Source of the DNA: Ulota crispa
Taxonomy: Eukaryota; Streptophyta; Bryopsida; Orthotrichales; Orthotrichaceae
Assembly: GCA_963920765.1 (NCBI GenBank)
Contig: OY987245.1
Location: 1,566,727 to 1,630,726 of the forward strand
DNA length: 64,000 nucleotides
Reading direction: 5' to 3'
Part shown: positions 47,845 through 60,360 of the stretch, one piece after another
How positions within the stretch are numbered: position 1 is the stretch's first letter
Layout: every line of letters starts with the position of its first letter
Translations under genes and position numbers: made by a program
Notes under the pieces: model-generated
The model's database searches: none
The model's input: the letters and a program-made list of their open reading frames with translations, nothing else
Told to the model about the DNA's origin: nothing

Positions 47845-48610
47845 TAGTCATATCTTTTTTACTACATTGACTATTGGTTGTTATAAAAAATTGATTGCAA
47901 ATAGTCATTTCTAGTTATAAAAAAACTAAGTTGAATACGTATAGTTATACATATATGAAGAATATAGATTATTATTAGAACTATAATCAATCATTTTTTT
48001 GCAAGCTTTATGACTATTTTGATCAATTGTTTACAAAATTTTGGCTCCGGTTTAAGAATGATCAAAATGACTACTCTTAGTCATAAATATATCAACTATG
48101 ATTGATTTTATTCTATATTTGTATATAAAGTGACTATGACCAACCAAGACTTTTATAAGACTTTGCTTAACCATATTTAACCTTGAAATTGCATTTTATA
48201 AAATCATTGTATTCCAAATCAATGATTATGGGTAGTTATGTCTATTGATCTTATGATCATCATGAGTGAAGTAAATATCTCTGGTAATATTTGTTTGTTT
48301 ATTACATGGCTGTAAAGATTTTGGTAAGATTTTGGTATATGACTACATAAAGTCAAGTGTTTCTTCCTAACTTAGTTGACTATTTGAGTCACATAGAAAA
48401 TTACTTAGTATGCTACCATTAACTACATACAATCATGTCCTATAATCAATTGACTATTTCCATTTACACATTTGGGTGTACATATGCAAAATTAACTATA
48501 AATAGTCAAAAAATTCTCATGTATAAATGTTTGATTTTGTTAGTCATACAAATGTATTAGTTGCATAATACTTTTCATATGGAAAAAAATTAACTACTAC
48601 TAGTCAATCT
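47845..48610. repeat. cluster of TGACTA/TAGTCA motifs
   Basis: I count about a dozen or more TGACTA or (T)AGTCA occurrences in both orientations over 770 bp, several as close inverted pairs such as TGACTACTCTTAGTCA and TGACTATTTGAGTCA. No gene. It could be the subterminal repeat region of a DNA transposon whose ends are not clear. Confidence 0.5.
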
Positions 48611-48779
48611 AAACAAAAGATTCCATTATAATTAAATTACCTAAAACAATAATAAAAATTTCTCAACAAATTAGAAACAAAAGCTAGAGGAAAAAAATTG
48701 CTAAAAAAATTTAAAACTGGAAGTTGGTAACTTTCTAAATCACCCATTTATTTAGAAAAAATTAAAACTTCATATTTAA

Positions 48780-49524
48780 CCCCTAAAGGTCTATTGTCCC
48801 TTTGGGGGACAATGGGGATTTTGGGCATGTACCTATGGCTAAACTACTTTGTGCGATTTTTTGAATCTTTTATTGAAGGTGGGGTATTCAAAAATCTATG
48901 TGGGCATCTAAGTTTTTCTTCATTCCAACATTTGATGAAGAAGTTCTGCATCAATTTATGAAAATTTGGGGATGACTACCCGTCCAAGTAGCCCAAAAAC
49001 TTCTTTAAAAATTACATTTTTTCTAAATAAAATTTGAAATTGGTTCTTTAGGTATTTTATATACACAAGAAGCTTTTAATCATTAAATTTCAATCAATGA
49101 GATGAAAGTTATGAGGAGTTTTTGTTTGCAAGCAATTATGGATTCTCTACTCTAAAATAAACTTTGAAGTCCTTTATTTTACTCAATTTTCAATATTTTG
49201 GAAAAAAAGTTAGACCAAAGGAAGTAGATTGTTTATCACAACATTATAATTGTTGGGATTTGCCATTTCAATAATTAAATTCTCAACAATTTAGTGATTT
49301 GACTCATTCTCTACTTGTTTTTACTTACTATTTTTTCCCATGTATTGTATAGTTCCAATTGATTTGAAAAATTCTCCCACACACACCTAATTTGATCTCC
49401 TACATGGAAAAACTAAAGTGCAACTTTGGGTAGAGCAGTTTTTTTGTTATAAGAGTGGTCAAAGGCTTATGGATTTTTTTGGCAGCACGGATTTTTTTGG
49501 CAGCACGGATTTTTTTGGCAGCAC

Positions 49525-49564
<40 letters not shown>

Positions 49565-49765
49565 CACTTTAGATGTAAATATCTCACTCTTTTTCATATG
49601 GAATGAGTTGATTTCTTTTCCACAAGTACCTCTTCTAGTCTAGGGCAAGACCCTATGGCTACGGTTGAATTTCCCAAAAATAAAATATAAAATCCCTTTT
49701 TACTAAACCTCCTAGAAGTGGTAGATTTTAGTGATTTTCAGAGAAAGGGCTTGGTCCTTTAGGGA
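48780..49765. mobile_element. TTAA-flanked element, family ABCD, 0.99 kb member
   Basis: Flanked by TTAA at 48776-48779 and 49766-49769. Termini CCCCTAAAGGTC and GGTCCTTTAGGGA are inverted. It is close to the 34.2 kb member through most of its length and contains the T-tract at 49471-49564. Confidence 0.75.
49471..49564 (+). repeat. 18-bp unit x3 followed by about 37 T
   Basis: GGATTTTTTTGGCAGCAC is repeated three times in tandem and the last GGA runs into an uninterrupted T tract. The related elements have a single T-run at this place, so this looks like local slippage expansion. Confidence 0.85.
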
Positions 49766-49769
49766 TTAA

Positions 49770-50652
49770 ACAAAAATATGATTCATGAAAAAATAGTTGT
49801 GTATTGTAAAAAAATGAAATTAATTGAATAAAGAAGTTTCATCCATTTTGATTCAAAAAAAATGAGCTTTGTGACATTGACTATTTCACATATAATTGCT
49901 GCAAACTTAGAAGTAATCAACATGAACAAATAGAGGTTGGAGAGAGTTTGTTAAAGTAAGAGCTGTTCTTGATTTTTGCTAAAGGCAAATTTTTATTTTG
50001 CCTTGATTTTTCATGTAACCATCACCTTCTCAATTGTACAAGAAAAACATCATTCCAAGTGCATTAATGTTGGATTCAAAAATACTCATATTATAATCTA
50101 GGTGTTCATCATTTTGCACCTATTTTTGTTATTGTATCAAGTCACCATTTTGTAATATTTATCAAAATGTGAATCTTGTGACATTACAAAACTGAGTCTT
50201 GTGATAATTGTAATTTATTAATCAATTTGGATATTGATATGAATTTATTAAGTAAATTTTGTTGAGACTTTTCACAAAAAATATTGATATTAAATTTTGA
50301 TTTATTTTTTAAATGTTCAATTAATTTATTAAAAACACTCAATTATAATTCAATTTTAAGCAATTATTTAGTCATATAAATTTGGAGCTATAAGTGGTTA
50401 CTCCCTTTAAATTAAATAAATCTAAATTGTAAGAACTGGAATATTTGAAGAGTTGATAAGAAAGATTTTAAAAATTATAAAATAATAAAAAATATGAATA
50501 ATGTTAATAACATTAATAAATAAAATTTAAAAAAATAAATAAAAAATAAAAATAAAAACTTTATGACCATTTATTGCTTCAATTATCTTAAAAATACTTA
50601 AAAAATTGTCAATTTTATTCATATAAAAATAAATTATGACTACATTCAGCCA

Positions 50653-50655
<3 letters not shown>
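49770..50655. other. very AT-rich intergenic DNA, no gene seen
   Basis: AAAT-rich low-complexity sequence dominates from about 50450. No coding signal. Confidence 0.5.

Positions 50656-50660
<5 letters not shown>

Positions 50661-50686
<26 letters not shown>
50661..50686. repeat. (TA)n microsatellite
   Basis: Thirteen TA units immediately before the second coiled-coil ORF copy. Confidence 0.9.
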
Positions 50687-50687
50687 G

Positions 50688-51146
50688 GTGCTATCAACTA
50701 GTACAAAGAAAAGCAAGTGGATGCTCAAACCATGAAGCAAATGGATGCTCAAACTAGAAACAAATGGATGCTCAACCCATGAAGCAAATGGATGCTCAAA
50801 ACATGAAGAAGAAGGATATAAAAAAGGGGTTTTAAAATCAACGTACCCTAAGCGTGAAAGCATATTAAAAACTTTGAAAGCATTCTTTATGGAAGTCCAA
50901 GAGAATTACAAGGCTAAAGTTGACAACATGAAGCATGAAAGAGGATTGACGCAAAAACAACTGCTTGAAGAACAAGTAGCCAAATTTGAGGCAGTAAGAA
51001 AAAAATCACTTACAAGCATTGTAAAACATGAGCCTAAAGTTAACAAGATATTTAAAGCCCACATGCCAACCATTTTTTTGTATGAAAAGTCAACAATAAA
51101 TCCTTTTAATATGCAAAGAAATTATCATTGTTTGAGAGTTAGCTAA
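50688..51146 (+). pseudogene. decayed charged coiled-coil ORF, copy 2
   Basis: Homology to the copy at 4933-5226 starts at GGTGCTATCAACTA and runs about 370 bp. This copy expands the N-terminal motif into four imperfect MKQMDAQ-like units (50702-50815). It then needs a one-base frame change near 50815-50830 to enter the coiled-coil frame (EVQENYKAKVDNMKHERG, LTQKQLLEEQVAKF), which is open to 51146. No in-frame TAG is present where copy 1 has one. By eye the aligned 66 codons differ at about 22 positions, roughly 15 of them changing the amino acid, so there is no strong sign of purifying selection. Function unknown. Confidence 0.5.
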
Positions 51147-52397
51147 TTATTAGGTTGTTGTTGCCTTGAACATAACTATATTCTAGTGTGTTGTGCACCT
51201 TGTAAGTAAAAAATGTATTTTTTTGTAGCATTTGTAAGAAAAATAAAATTCAGTATAAAACATTAAAATTTGGATATCAACTAAATTAATTTTCTAATCT
51301 TAAAAATGAATAAAGTGAAAAAAAAAAATTGGCCAACCAATAAATACATTATTGATTACTTGGATATGATTGATTAAAAAAAAAAAAAAAAAAAACGGAA
51401 ATGTACCAAGTTTTATAAAAACCTCCTCAGATTATGTGAAGATTAAAAATAATATGAAATGATAAGATTTTGAGTACTCCAAGTTTGCATAATTCTTTGA
51501 GATGATTATTCAATTGAAATGTTTACAAGTACCTGAGATTGATATAGACTGAAAAGTTGAATGCATATACCATTTATATGACAAGTTGTACATGAACAAG
51601 TATGAATTTACAATATGATTTGGAAGTTGATGGCATTTAATGTTTTAGAATTCAAATGCAAATTAACACTCAAAAATGTTGTTTGTGTCATTGTGGCTCA
51701 TCTTTGTTATAATCTTACGTAATTGCTTCCTTGGCTTCTCGTTATTGGTTGCATGTCTTTTATTTTTGATCTTATACTTTTTGCACATTGCTCTCTTAGG
51801 TTTTGCATTTAGGAGCTTCTTTAATGCATCATTATTTCAAGCAAGGACATTAAAATTGCATAACAAGTATAAATTTGAAAAAGTGGTTATAAAGTAACAA
51901 TTGAAAATTTTGCATCTCTACAAGTGGATGTTATTACTATTTTAAATAGGTGAAGAGTTTAACATTTGTTTACAAATATTTATAAATATCTTACAAAACC
52001 ATAGAGAAACACTTGAAAAATGTGAAAACTTTACATTGTTAGACACAACTCCATACTTTTTTGTAGCAGTCTCTACTTCAACTTTCAAAGAGTAGGGAAA
52101 GTCCTTTGCCGTGATAAGGTCGAGAGCTAATATGCAATTTTTTTAAAGATGTAAGTAACATTTTTACTAATTAAATGTATTTGAGGATTGTAAGTTTACA
52201 ATAGCAAAGATTTTAATTTGAAGATAATAAAAAGGATAGCAAAATTTTAGAGACAATGGTGCAAAACGAATAAGCATTAAGAAAAACTAGTCTTAGAACG
52301 TCTTTGCTAATGCCTCAAATACGCTCATAATGGATGAAAAGTGCTGAAGGTTCTTTCAAGACTCTTTGTCTTATTGTTCTTAGCAAGGATCCCAAGT
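51147..52397. other. AT-rich intergenic DNA, no gene seen
   Basis: Contains an A tract of about 21 at 51375-51395 and a 73-codon hydrophobic frame at 51676-51897 that I do not recognise and regard as chance. Confidence 0.45.
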
Positions 52398-52542
52398 TTA
52401 CACTAGTAGAAACTCCATCCAAAGCAACAGAAATTGTTGCTTTGAGCACTTGCACACGCTAATTGACTAATCTAATAGATTTATGTAAAAAACTACTTAC
52501 ATTTTATTGATTTGGACACCATCAACTAAATCAAAAGAAATT

Positions 52543-53060
52543 TCAGAATCTTTTAGAATTTTTTTTGGAATCTTTGAGAACCTGTGAGGATCTTTTGAAA
52601 TCTTTTTGAAATCTTTTTGAAATCTATGAGGATTTTTTTGAATCTTTGAGAATCTTTGTGGGATCTTTTAGAATCTTTTTGAAACTTGTGAGAGTGCTAA
52701 GAAATCTTTGAAGTCTTTTAGGATTTTTTGAGAATCTTTTTGAAATCTTTGAGAATACTTAAAATTTTGATAATTCTTTGAGAATCTTTGAAAATCTTTT
52801 ATGATTCTTTAAGAATATTTTTAGAATATTTTTGGAATCTTTGAGAATCTTCTCCAAATTTTTAGGAGATCTTTGGAAATCTTTGAAAATCTTTGAGAAT
52901 TTTTGAGAATTTTGGAGAATTTTTGAAAACCTTTGAGAATCTTTTGAAGTTTTAAGGAATCTTTTTTAATCTTATTGGAATATTTTTTAATCTTATTAGA
53001 ATCTTTGAGAATCTTTTTTGGAATCTTGAAAATCTTCTTTGGAATTTTGAGAATCTCTTT
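52543..53060. repeat. degenerate AATCTTTGAG repeat
   Basis: The phrase GAATCTTTGAGAATCTTTTT and shortened variants fill about 500 bp with a loose period of 9-12 bp, some 35-40 units. Confidence 0.75.
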
Positions 53061-54573
53061 GAAATCTTTAACTATGAGATTTGAAAAATTATTTTAAAAT
53101 CTTCATCAAAATAGAGTCTTTTAAATTCAATTAGAATTGTTTTAGGATCTTTTTGAAATTCATTAAAGTACTTTAAATATTTTTTCATAAAAAACTATAA
53201 GAATAGTTTGGGTTGTTTTTGAAAACTTTCTTGAATCTTTTTGGACTACATGAAAATGTTATGAAGTTTTACAAAATAAAATAATTTTTCAAAAAATTAG
53301 GATCTTTTAAAATTTTAAGTGTGGCTTTTTTCTCCATTTTTCACAATTTGTTATGATTTAACATTAGTAGCTTTTAATTAAATTCTTCTATAAACATGAC
53401 CAAAACAACAAAAAATTAATAGTTTTTTGTTGATCTGGACACTTTTGGACGCAACAAAACAACAAAAAATCAACAATTTTTTGTTGGTCTGGACACTTTT
53501 GAACACAATTTAATTAAGTCAACAAATTTTTGTATAAAATGTACAACATTTGTTGTTTTAAATACCAAAATTTCTTCATGAAAAAATGTAAAAGATACCC
53601 CTCAATTCTTTCAGAAAATCATATATGTCCCTCAAAGATTAAAAGTTTAAAAAATACCCTTGGCTTTTTGCAAAAATATCAACAATGCCTCTAATATGCT
53701 GGAAAAATATTAAAAATGCTCCTCAACTATATTAAATTATCAAATATGTTTGTGTTATATGAAAACCAAGGGTATACTTAAATTCACATTTTTACAAAAA
53801 ACCAAAGGTGATTTTTCCAATTCAAATAATACAAGGGTATATTTGACATTTCAAAATAGAAGAGCATTTTAAATATTTTCCCAAAATACTAGAAGTATAA
53901 CTGATACTTCTAAAAAAATATGGAGTATTTTTTATGTCTTAAATATTTGAGGCGTAAAATTGATATTTTGAAAACATTGAAGCACATTTCTACTATTTTT
54001 CCTTCTTTTTTTTACCAAATCAAATAAAACAAATAAACTGTTATGAAATATTTAGAGAACCTTTAAAAAATATTCAAATGTTTATAGAATTTTGATTTTA
54101 TAATTGCAAGGTTTTATTTCCATGCCTTTTTCCAATTTCATCTTTTTTAAAACTAGCAAACTATGGAAGCTACTTTTATATAATAAAGTTTTTGTTTTCA
54201 AAAAAATTCGCACTAAAAACATTTAAAAATGAAGCTAACATTCAATTGCAAGTTTTTTTTTGAGATTTTTGAATTCCAATCAAGAATTGTAAACAAAATC
54301 AAAAGGGTGAAATAATTTATTTATTTTTAATTTCTGAACACCTTCACTAATTATTGCTTATAGCTTTTGATTAAAAGATTAAAATCTAAAAAATTGTTGG
54401 AGGTGAATGTACACTACATTAACCAACTTTTTTGTGTTTGAAGTTTTTTGGAAAAAAATATTTTTCAAGGCCAAAATAGCCTCCAAAGTCTACTGGTTTT
54501 GCAAAGTAATTAGAAATGATCATAGCAAAGTGTACAAATGAATTGTTTATATATGAGTGTGCACATGTGAACA

Positions 54574-54725
54574 TGAGTGGTATAGTAGTTGTGGGTGGCC
54601 ATGGAGGGCATTCTGGCTGTAAGTTTGAGGTCTGAAGGTTCGACTCCTAGCCTCAATGTCAAATTGAGAGGAGCGCGCCTTGGGAACACGCAGGGTGTCT
54701 CGCTGCGATCGTGCGTTTCTAATTA
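54574..54725 (+). mobile_element. tRNA-derived SINE-like sequence 1
   Basis: An A-box-like GTGGTATAGTAGTTG is followed 47 nt later by a good B box GGTTCGACTCC (54637-54647), then a GC-rich body (GAGCGCGCCTTGGGAACACG) that contrasts with the AT-rich host. No tRNA cloverleaf closes. Ends and target duplication are not clear. Confidence 0.55.
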
Positions 54726-56054
54726 AAATTGTCTTTGGTTTTGAAATTCATTCTTCAGATCTTCAATCTTCATATCTTCAAGTCTTCATAATTTAATAAA
54801 AATAATGAAGAAAATCACAAATAACAAGTTTTAGAAAGGCTGCAACCTTTTTTCTAATGCTACAGATGGTTCAAAGATCCAAATGCTAAGTGTAATAGCA
54901 ATTTAAAAAACTCTTCTAATCTTTTAATATTCCTTCAAATTTCAATTCAATCTAAGCTACTGCCCAAAAGTTATGTGGGTTTAAAGTAGAGGCTCTTCTT
55001 CTTCATTGCAAACTAAACAGTGCCTCTATAAACTTCTATAAATTTTGTTCTACACATCATTCATAGAAACGTGATATTAATTTAAATAAATGATACTACT
55101 GGCTACAACTTCTAACATTTTCATTTCAAAATAAAACTTTATCTGAAAGTTCTAGTCAATCAAAGTGTGGGTCTCAATTTTTTAGAAAGCACCCAAACCC
55201 CCAATTCCTACATACTATAACTTTTTCAATAAAACTTCAAATGGAATGAGTAAAGACAATTCAAAAAGTTATGACAACAAACTATTACTCCTAAAATTTT
55301 GAAATTTTTTTTTTATAGTGTCCAAAAGTTGTAGCTCTTCAAAATTTTGGTCTTTTCATAACAAAAGAGCAGTCACCTCCATCCTTCACACTTCCATAAC
55401 TTTATCTTCTAAGCTTTAGATCTTGAGTTTAAAGACTTTTTAAAAAGCCAAGACTAAGATGAACACTCTCTCCAAATCTTGTTGCAAAATGATATACAAA
55501 TCATAAACTATGGTTTGTCAAAATCTCAGCATTTTTTCATAGTTTGGCTTTTTGACACCAAAATTCAAACATTCATAACTTTTGTATTACAATTCTAAAT
55601 CAAATTTACAAATTCATTTTGAAAATGTCATCACACAAGGAACAATTCTTTCAAATTTCAATTCAAAATCATGTATACACAAAAAATTCTCTCACATCAA
55701 AGTTTCGGGATTTCTTCCTTCTTCTCACTAATACTCATACACTAAATTCCAACAACTAAGGAACCTCTCCTCCTTAGTTTTAACCCTATCTAAAGCAGGG
55801 AGGTGAAGCACATCAAACCATGTTCTTCTCTATCTTAACCCCACCATAGATGTCAAACCTCTTTTCCTTTCACATCTTTTTCATTCACTTCTAAATCCTA
55901 AGTATTTTTTATTCAAACAAAGGAAAAATATATGAGCCTTCCAAAACATCTAGATAAACATATAAAAATGATTGAATTACAAAATAAACATCACCATAAA
56001 GTAGCCACGTGCCCTTGCAAACATATAATAGCATCAAACACTTATTTTTAGTCG

Positions 56055-56290
56055 CCAAGTCGTGGACTTGGTTGGCTAAAAAAGCGGTTGTCTCTGGCCG
56101 CCCGCCGGTCTGAGTTCAAATCCCATCGGACTCATTGAGTGGTGATAGCGGTCCATGGCTTGGCAGCTAGTGACGCAGAAAATTGGCCCAACCAACCCGC
56201 TATCTACCCCCCTGAGTTGTGCATGTAATAAGACGGCGCAATGCACTGGGATCTATGGCCGCTGCGCTGTCACTAAACCGTGGTCCTCAC
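56055..56290 (+). mobile_element. tRNA-derived SINE-like sequence 2
   Basis: GTCGTGGACTTGGTTGGCTAA resembles a class II tRNA 5' part with an A box, and AGTTCAAATCC at 56113-56123 is a B box. A GC-rich unrelated body follows (GACGGCGCAATGCACTGGGA, GGCCGCTGCGCTGTCAC). It is a different family from the first. Confidence 0.6.
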
Positions 56291-56722
56291 CATGATTACC
56301 TCTTTTGCCACAACTGTTGATTTATTGAAATTAACACAAATATAAATAAATAACGAGTATTTACATAATGGAGAGATCTCCATCAAGACACCGGTGCTTA
56401 AAATCGGTGCTGCTGTCTGTTGGGTGGCATGGCTTGGTGCTACTGCGACTGCTAGGTGGCCTGGCGTTGAATGAAATCCAGTTTTTTAATTTATAAAAAT
56501 TGCATATATACATATTTATACAAATTATGACAAAAAAATATGAAAAAAAAATTACTATATAAAATCAACAGAAAATATATAGTAAATTAACAAAAATTAA
56601 TAAAAAAACAACAAACTTGTGTTGAAAAGTATCCAAACTAACATGTCCAAAGCAACAAAAAAAAAACAACAATTTTTAGTTGATTTTTTGTTGATTTTGC
56701 GCTAAATTTTCTAGTAGTGTTA

Positions 56723-57750
56723 GTATGACAAAAACATCTTCCGTAACATAAAGCTCCCTACAAAACATATCATACAAAGAAATTACAAAGTGCAAATATT
56801 ATCATTTTGTTAATCATAATTTTTTCTTTTTTTAATCCTTAAAAAGTCATTGTCCATTGTATAAATATCCAATGTTTTCAAACATTCACAGCATGAGCTG
56901 CAAAATGGATGAAGTGTATCTAAAAATTATAAAAACAAGTTTTTTTTGCTTTTTCTTCAGCTATGTAATTAGTCTTTTCATCGAATGCTTCATAAGATTT
57001 GTAAGAGGTTGTAAATCAACTCTAGGATTGAAGAATTTTGCAAAATATTATAAGAAACCCCTATCTTCTCTAGTAATTAGACAAAAATATAGACCTTGTT
57101 TAGGTTTTTTGTTGCTAGAAATTTACCAAAAAAATACAAATTTTTTAAAAAATGAAAATTTTATTTTTAGGATCTCTTAGGACATAATTTATTTTATCTC
57201 AAAAACTCCAAACTTACTTGCTTCACATTCTTTGAGTACTTCTATTGGTTAAGTAATAGATCATTGAAATGCAACTAAATATAAAATATCAACAAATGAG
57301 GTTTTTTAAAGGAAAAATTTCACGAATATCCCTGAAATTTGCAATATTTTCATAAATAACCTTGCTTTTTTAGAAACATCACAAACACCCTTGGATCAAA
57401 AAATTTAGATTTTTTTTTTGTTATGCATATCACTTCCTTCTCCCTTTGTGCGCACACTTCTTGTCATGCACGCACACAAAGAAAGAAGAGAAGTAACATG
57501 CACAACAAAACAAACACCTACAATTTTTGGTCCAAAGGTACTACACACAATTAGCTATTTTTGAACTTGACAAATAAAATTGCACTCATGATTGTACAAG
57601 CAAATGCACTTTATCTCCAACAAAGGGAGGGGGGGCAATTCGCACATTTTGCTTTGCGGGTAGGGGGTTTTCTTTAATATTTTTCAAATGTTTATTTTTT
57701 ATATTTTTCTCATTTTTAATTTCCCGCTCAGATCCTGCGGAGTTCCGTGG
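56723..57750. other. AT-rich intergenic DNA, no gene seen
   Basis: A 107-codon plus-strand frame at 56857-57180 has no recognisable domain and AT-driven composition; treated as chance. Confidence 0.45.
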
Positions 57751-58050
57751 GGTTTAGAGGAAGGAAGGAAATGATAGAGGAATTAGGGTTTAGAGGGAGG
57801 AAGGAAATGATAGAGGAATTAGGGTTTAGAAGGATGAAGGAAATGATAGAGGAATTAGGATTGAGAGGAAGAAAGGAAATGATAGAGGAATTAGGGTTTA
57901 GAGGGAGGAAGGAAACAATAGAGGAATTAGGGTTTAGAGGGAAGAAGGAAATGATAGAGGAATTAGGATTTAGAGGGAGGAAGGAAATGATAGAGGAATT
58001 AAGGTTTAGAGGGAGGAAGGAAATGATAGAGGAATTTGAGTTTAGAAGGG
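57751..58050 (+). repeat. 36-bp minisatellite, eight units
   Basis: Units of GGTTTAGAGGGAGGAAGGAA plus ATGATAGAGGAATTAG repeat eight times with scattered changes. Being a multiple of three it keeps one frame open with a 12-residue repeat GFRGRKEMIEEL. No ATG starts the frame upstream of the array and no gene context supports expression. Confidence 0.85.
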
Positions 58051-60210
58051 CTTTATATAATTTTGTTTGTTTTTTTTTAATATAAATTTTTAATGTTCCG
58101 CCACATTTCCTTACATGGGCAGAGCTCCGTAAAGTATGAGCAGTAAATTAAAATTTAAAATTAATTTAAAGTCAAAAAAATTAAAGAATTAACCCCTACC
58201 TGTAGAGCTCTACAAGATTAGCTTGTACGTTTCAAGTATAGTTGGTAGCATAGAGAGTGCACTTGGCCAAGTGCAAAAAATAGCTTATTGCTTGTATTTT
58301 GTGATGTTTTTGAAAAAAAACAAGGTTGTTTATGAAAATATTGCAAACTTCAGAGGTATCCTTGAAATTTTTCATTTTTTTAATGCAAGCAATATGATAA
58401 GAAGATGTTGTGTATGGTTTGAGGACAACATGAATTGATTTGTATCTATTTATAACATATGTGGGCCAAAAACTACTACACATTGATTACTGCACATCTA
58501 TTCATATGGTCCGTGATAGTGACAATGTTTGTGTTTGTCATATTCATTTAGTGTTGGGAGGTGTCATTGTGTCAAAAAAAACAAAACAAAACAAGTTTGA
58601 CTATATGTTTGGAACAAGGGTGAAAGCAAGAAGAGCAAGATGCAAAAAAAAACATGCATTGGTAAAAATTTGGATGCAAAATATTGTTTATGCTTTTTTT
58701 TCTCTTTTGGAGATGAAGAAAGAGATCTGTTATGCCTCCACAAATGAAGGAGAAAGTGTCACGTTTTCATTGTCTACAAAGTGAGAATGGAACAAAGAAG
58801 GTGTGAGTTGTGTGACTACTCTTGGTGTTAAAAATGAGGTAAAGTTTTGTTACAAAGAAAATAAGCTAGCCACTACACTAATAATGATATTTAGTGTTAT
58901 GTTACCAATAGTGTTACTTGCACTTTTACTTCACTCACTCTAAATCTCAACTAGTTTGCATTTAGAGTTGCCTTCTTTTTGTGCACATCACTCTTTGTTG
59001 CCTCCTCTTCTTGTCCTAATCCCCTTGTAGACTAGAATTTTGGCTATGAAAATGGGAAATTATGTTAGTTGTCTAGATGTTAACTCATATTATTTATTTA
59101 TTTATTTATTTTTCTTTTTTCTAGATTTCATATTCAAGTACTAGTCTTTAGACAACTTGATATATGATGCCTACAAAATATGAATAGTATAAGTAGCTCT
59201 TTTCTATAATGACTAAAGTCTCAAGAATAAGCTTGGTCATTTACAATAAATATAGAAATGATGTGAAACAGTATGAGCATGATGACATGAAAAGATCCTT
59301 TAAACTCTAAAGATCTAATCTCTCTAAAGTAGTATGCACACACTAGAGGCTTTTTTACTATAAAAGTACATAAGTGCAAAAATATGTCTTGTGCAAGATG
59401 CTAATACCTACCTACATTAGCATCTAAACAAAGCTGTATATATTAAGTTAAGCTCTCTTAGAAAATACAAGACTTGAACAACATTACTACTTTAATGCTA
59501 GTATAGCTATCATGTCTTACAAGACAGGACAAACTATACCCCTATAATAATGCACAAGCATGTTTGTTTAAGGGCACTTAGAAGCTTCATGCTTACTTGT
59601 TTTTTCTAAAAGTACATGGGCTCTTAGCTTTTTTGGCTATTGCAAGTGCAAACTTTTAACAAGAGGACCCCGCTAATTTTACAGCCGGCCTTTTTTCAAA
59701 AAGTAAAGTAGGACCTAGTCTTTACGCTAATTAAACAAACCGTCAGCCTGCAACAAATCTGTAAGATCACGAGACTGCAAGAGTATACTACAGATTTGGT
59801 AATTAAAAGGTAAGCTTACCTGTCTACCATCTTGCTTGTTTTTGGAAATGCCTGGACTCTCCAAAGGCAATCAAGCTCAGAACTTACGCTTAGTATACTG
59901 CCACTGTTTCCGGGAGTGCATAGCCGGTGCTTCCTTGAGTCTACAGCTAGTGAGACAAAGCCTCCCTCAGGATACTTTGTCACTGTAGAAAAACTTGTAG
60001 TCTATGTGTTGTATCTGGATTTGAACAATAGGGCATGCAGTGATCACGCTTGGGAGAGCCAGCTTGTGGCGACACAATCCCCAAGCTTTGGATCAATTTT
60101 ACTACTCCTTTTCTACTCATGGCGACTTCCTCTTCACAGGCTATTCAAGTTTTATTATCTTCTTGTTGTATGAGGTGATACATGGTAATGTTTGTGCTTG
60201 GTCATTTTGT
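58051..60210. other. intergenic DNA, no gene seen
   Basis: Contains a TTTA microsatellite at about 59092-59113. Frames of 110-114 codons at 58440-58784 and 59832-60173 lack domains and start context. Confidence 0.45.
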
Positions 60211-60360
60211 TCTCCTTGTGAAGGCGATAACAAGCATTGTGAATTGTTGACACCCGTTGCATCCCCTCTAACACTCCATTGACTTGTCGTGTTCTTGGGA
60301 TGGGCACAAGTGAGATTCACAATCTCTTGGAGAACATGGCAAAATTGCTCATTCTATTGC
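60211..60360 (+). repeat. diverged duplication, copy 1
   Basis: Shares TCTCCTTG, GTTG(C/T)ATCCCCTCT, and GCTTGGGATGGGCACAAGTG-like blocks with 62812-62965 in the same orientation. Non-coding as far as I can see. Confidence 0.6.

Larger units (their letters stand above)
52401..56719. mobile_element. non-autonomous CACTA (EnSpm) element, 4.3 kb
   Basis: Left end CACTAGTAGAAA and right end TTTCTAGTAGTG are inverted. The target duplication is TTA on both sides (52398-52400, 56720-56722), the 3-bp size expected for CACTA elements. Subterminal repeats of CAACAAAAAATCAACAA / TTGTTGATTTTTTGTTG type occur near 53405-53520 and 56610-56690. No transposase frame is present. The interior holds a decamer-like repeat and two SINE-like sequences. 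Confidence 0.75.

Noticed and set aside
51676..51897. Hydrophobic 73-codon frame that looks like membrane helices
   Set aside because: Phe/Leu/Ile richness is expected from T-rich codons here; no conserved motif seen.
57747..58085. Repeats at regular spacing considered as a CRISPR array or a repeat-protein gene
   Set aside because: The units are contiguous with no spacers, the context is plant nuclear DNA, and no ATG or gene structure supports a protein.
58440..58784. 114-codon plus-strand frame
   Set aside because: Lysine/methionine-rich without domain, no promoter or splice context, in AT-rich repeat-laden DNA.
59832..60173. 113-codon plus-strand frame with a hydrophobic end
   Set aside because: No convincing ATG start, no known family, and it runs into a diverged duplicated repeat.
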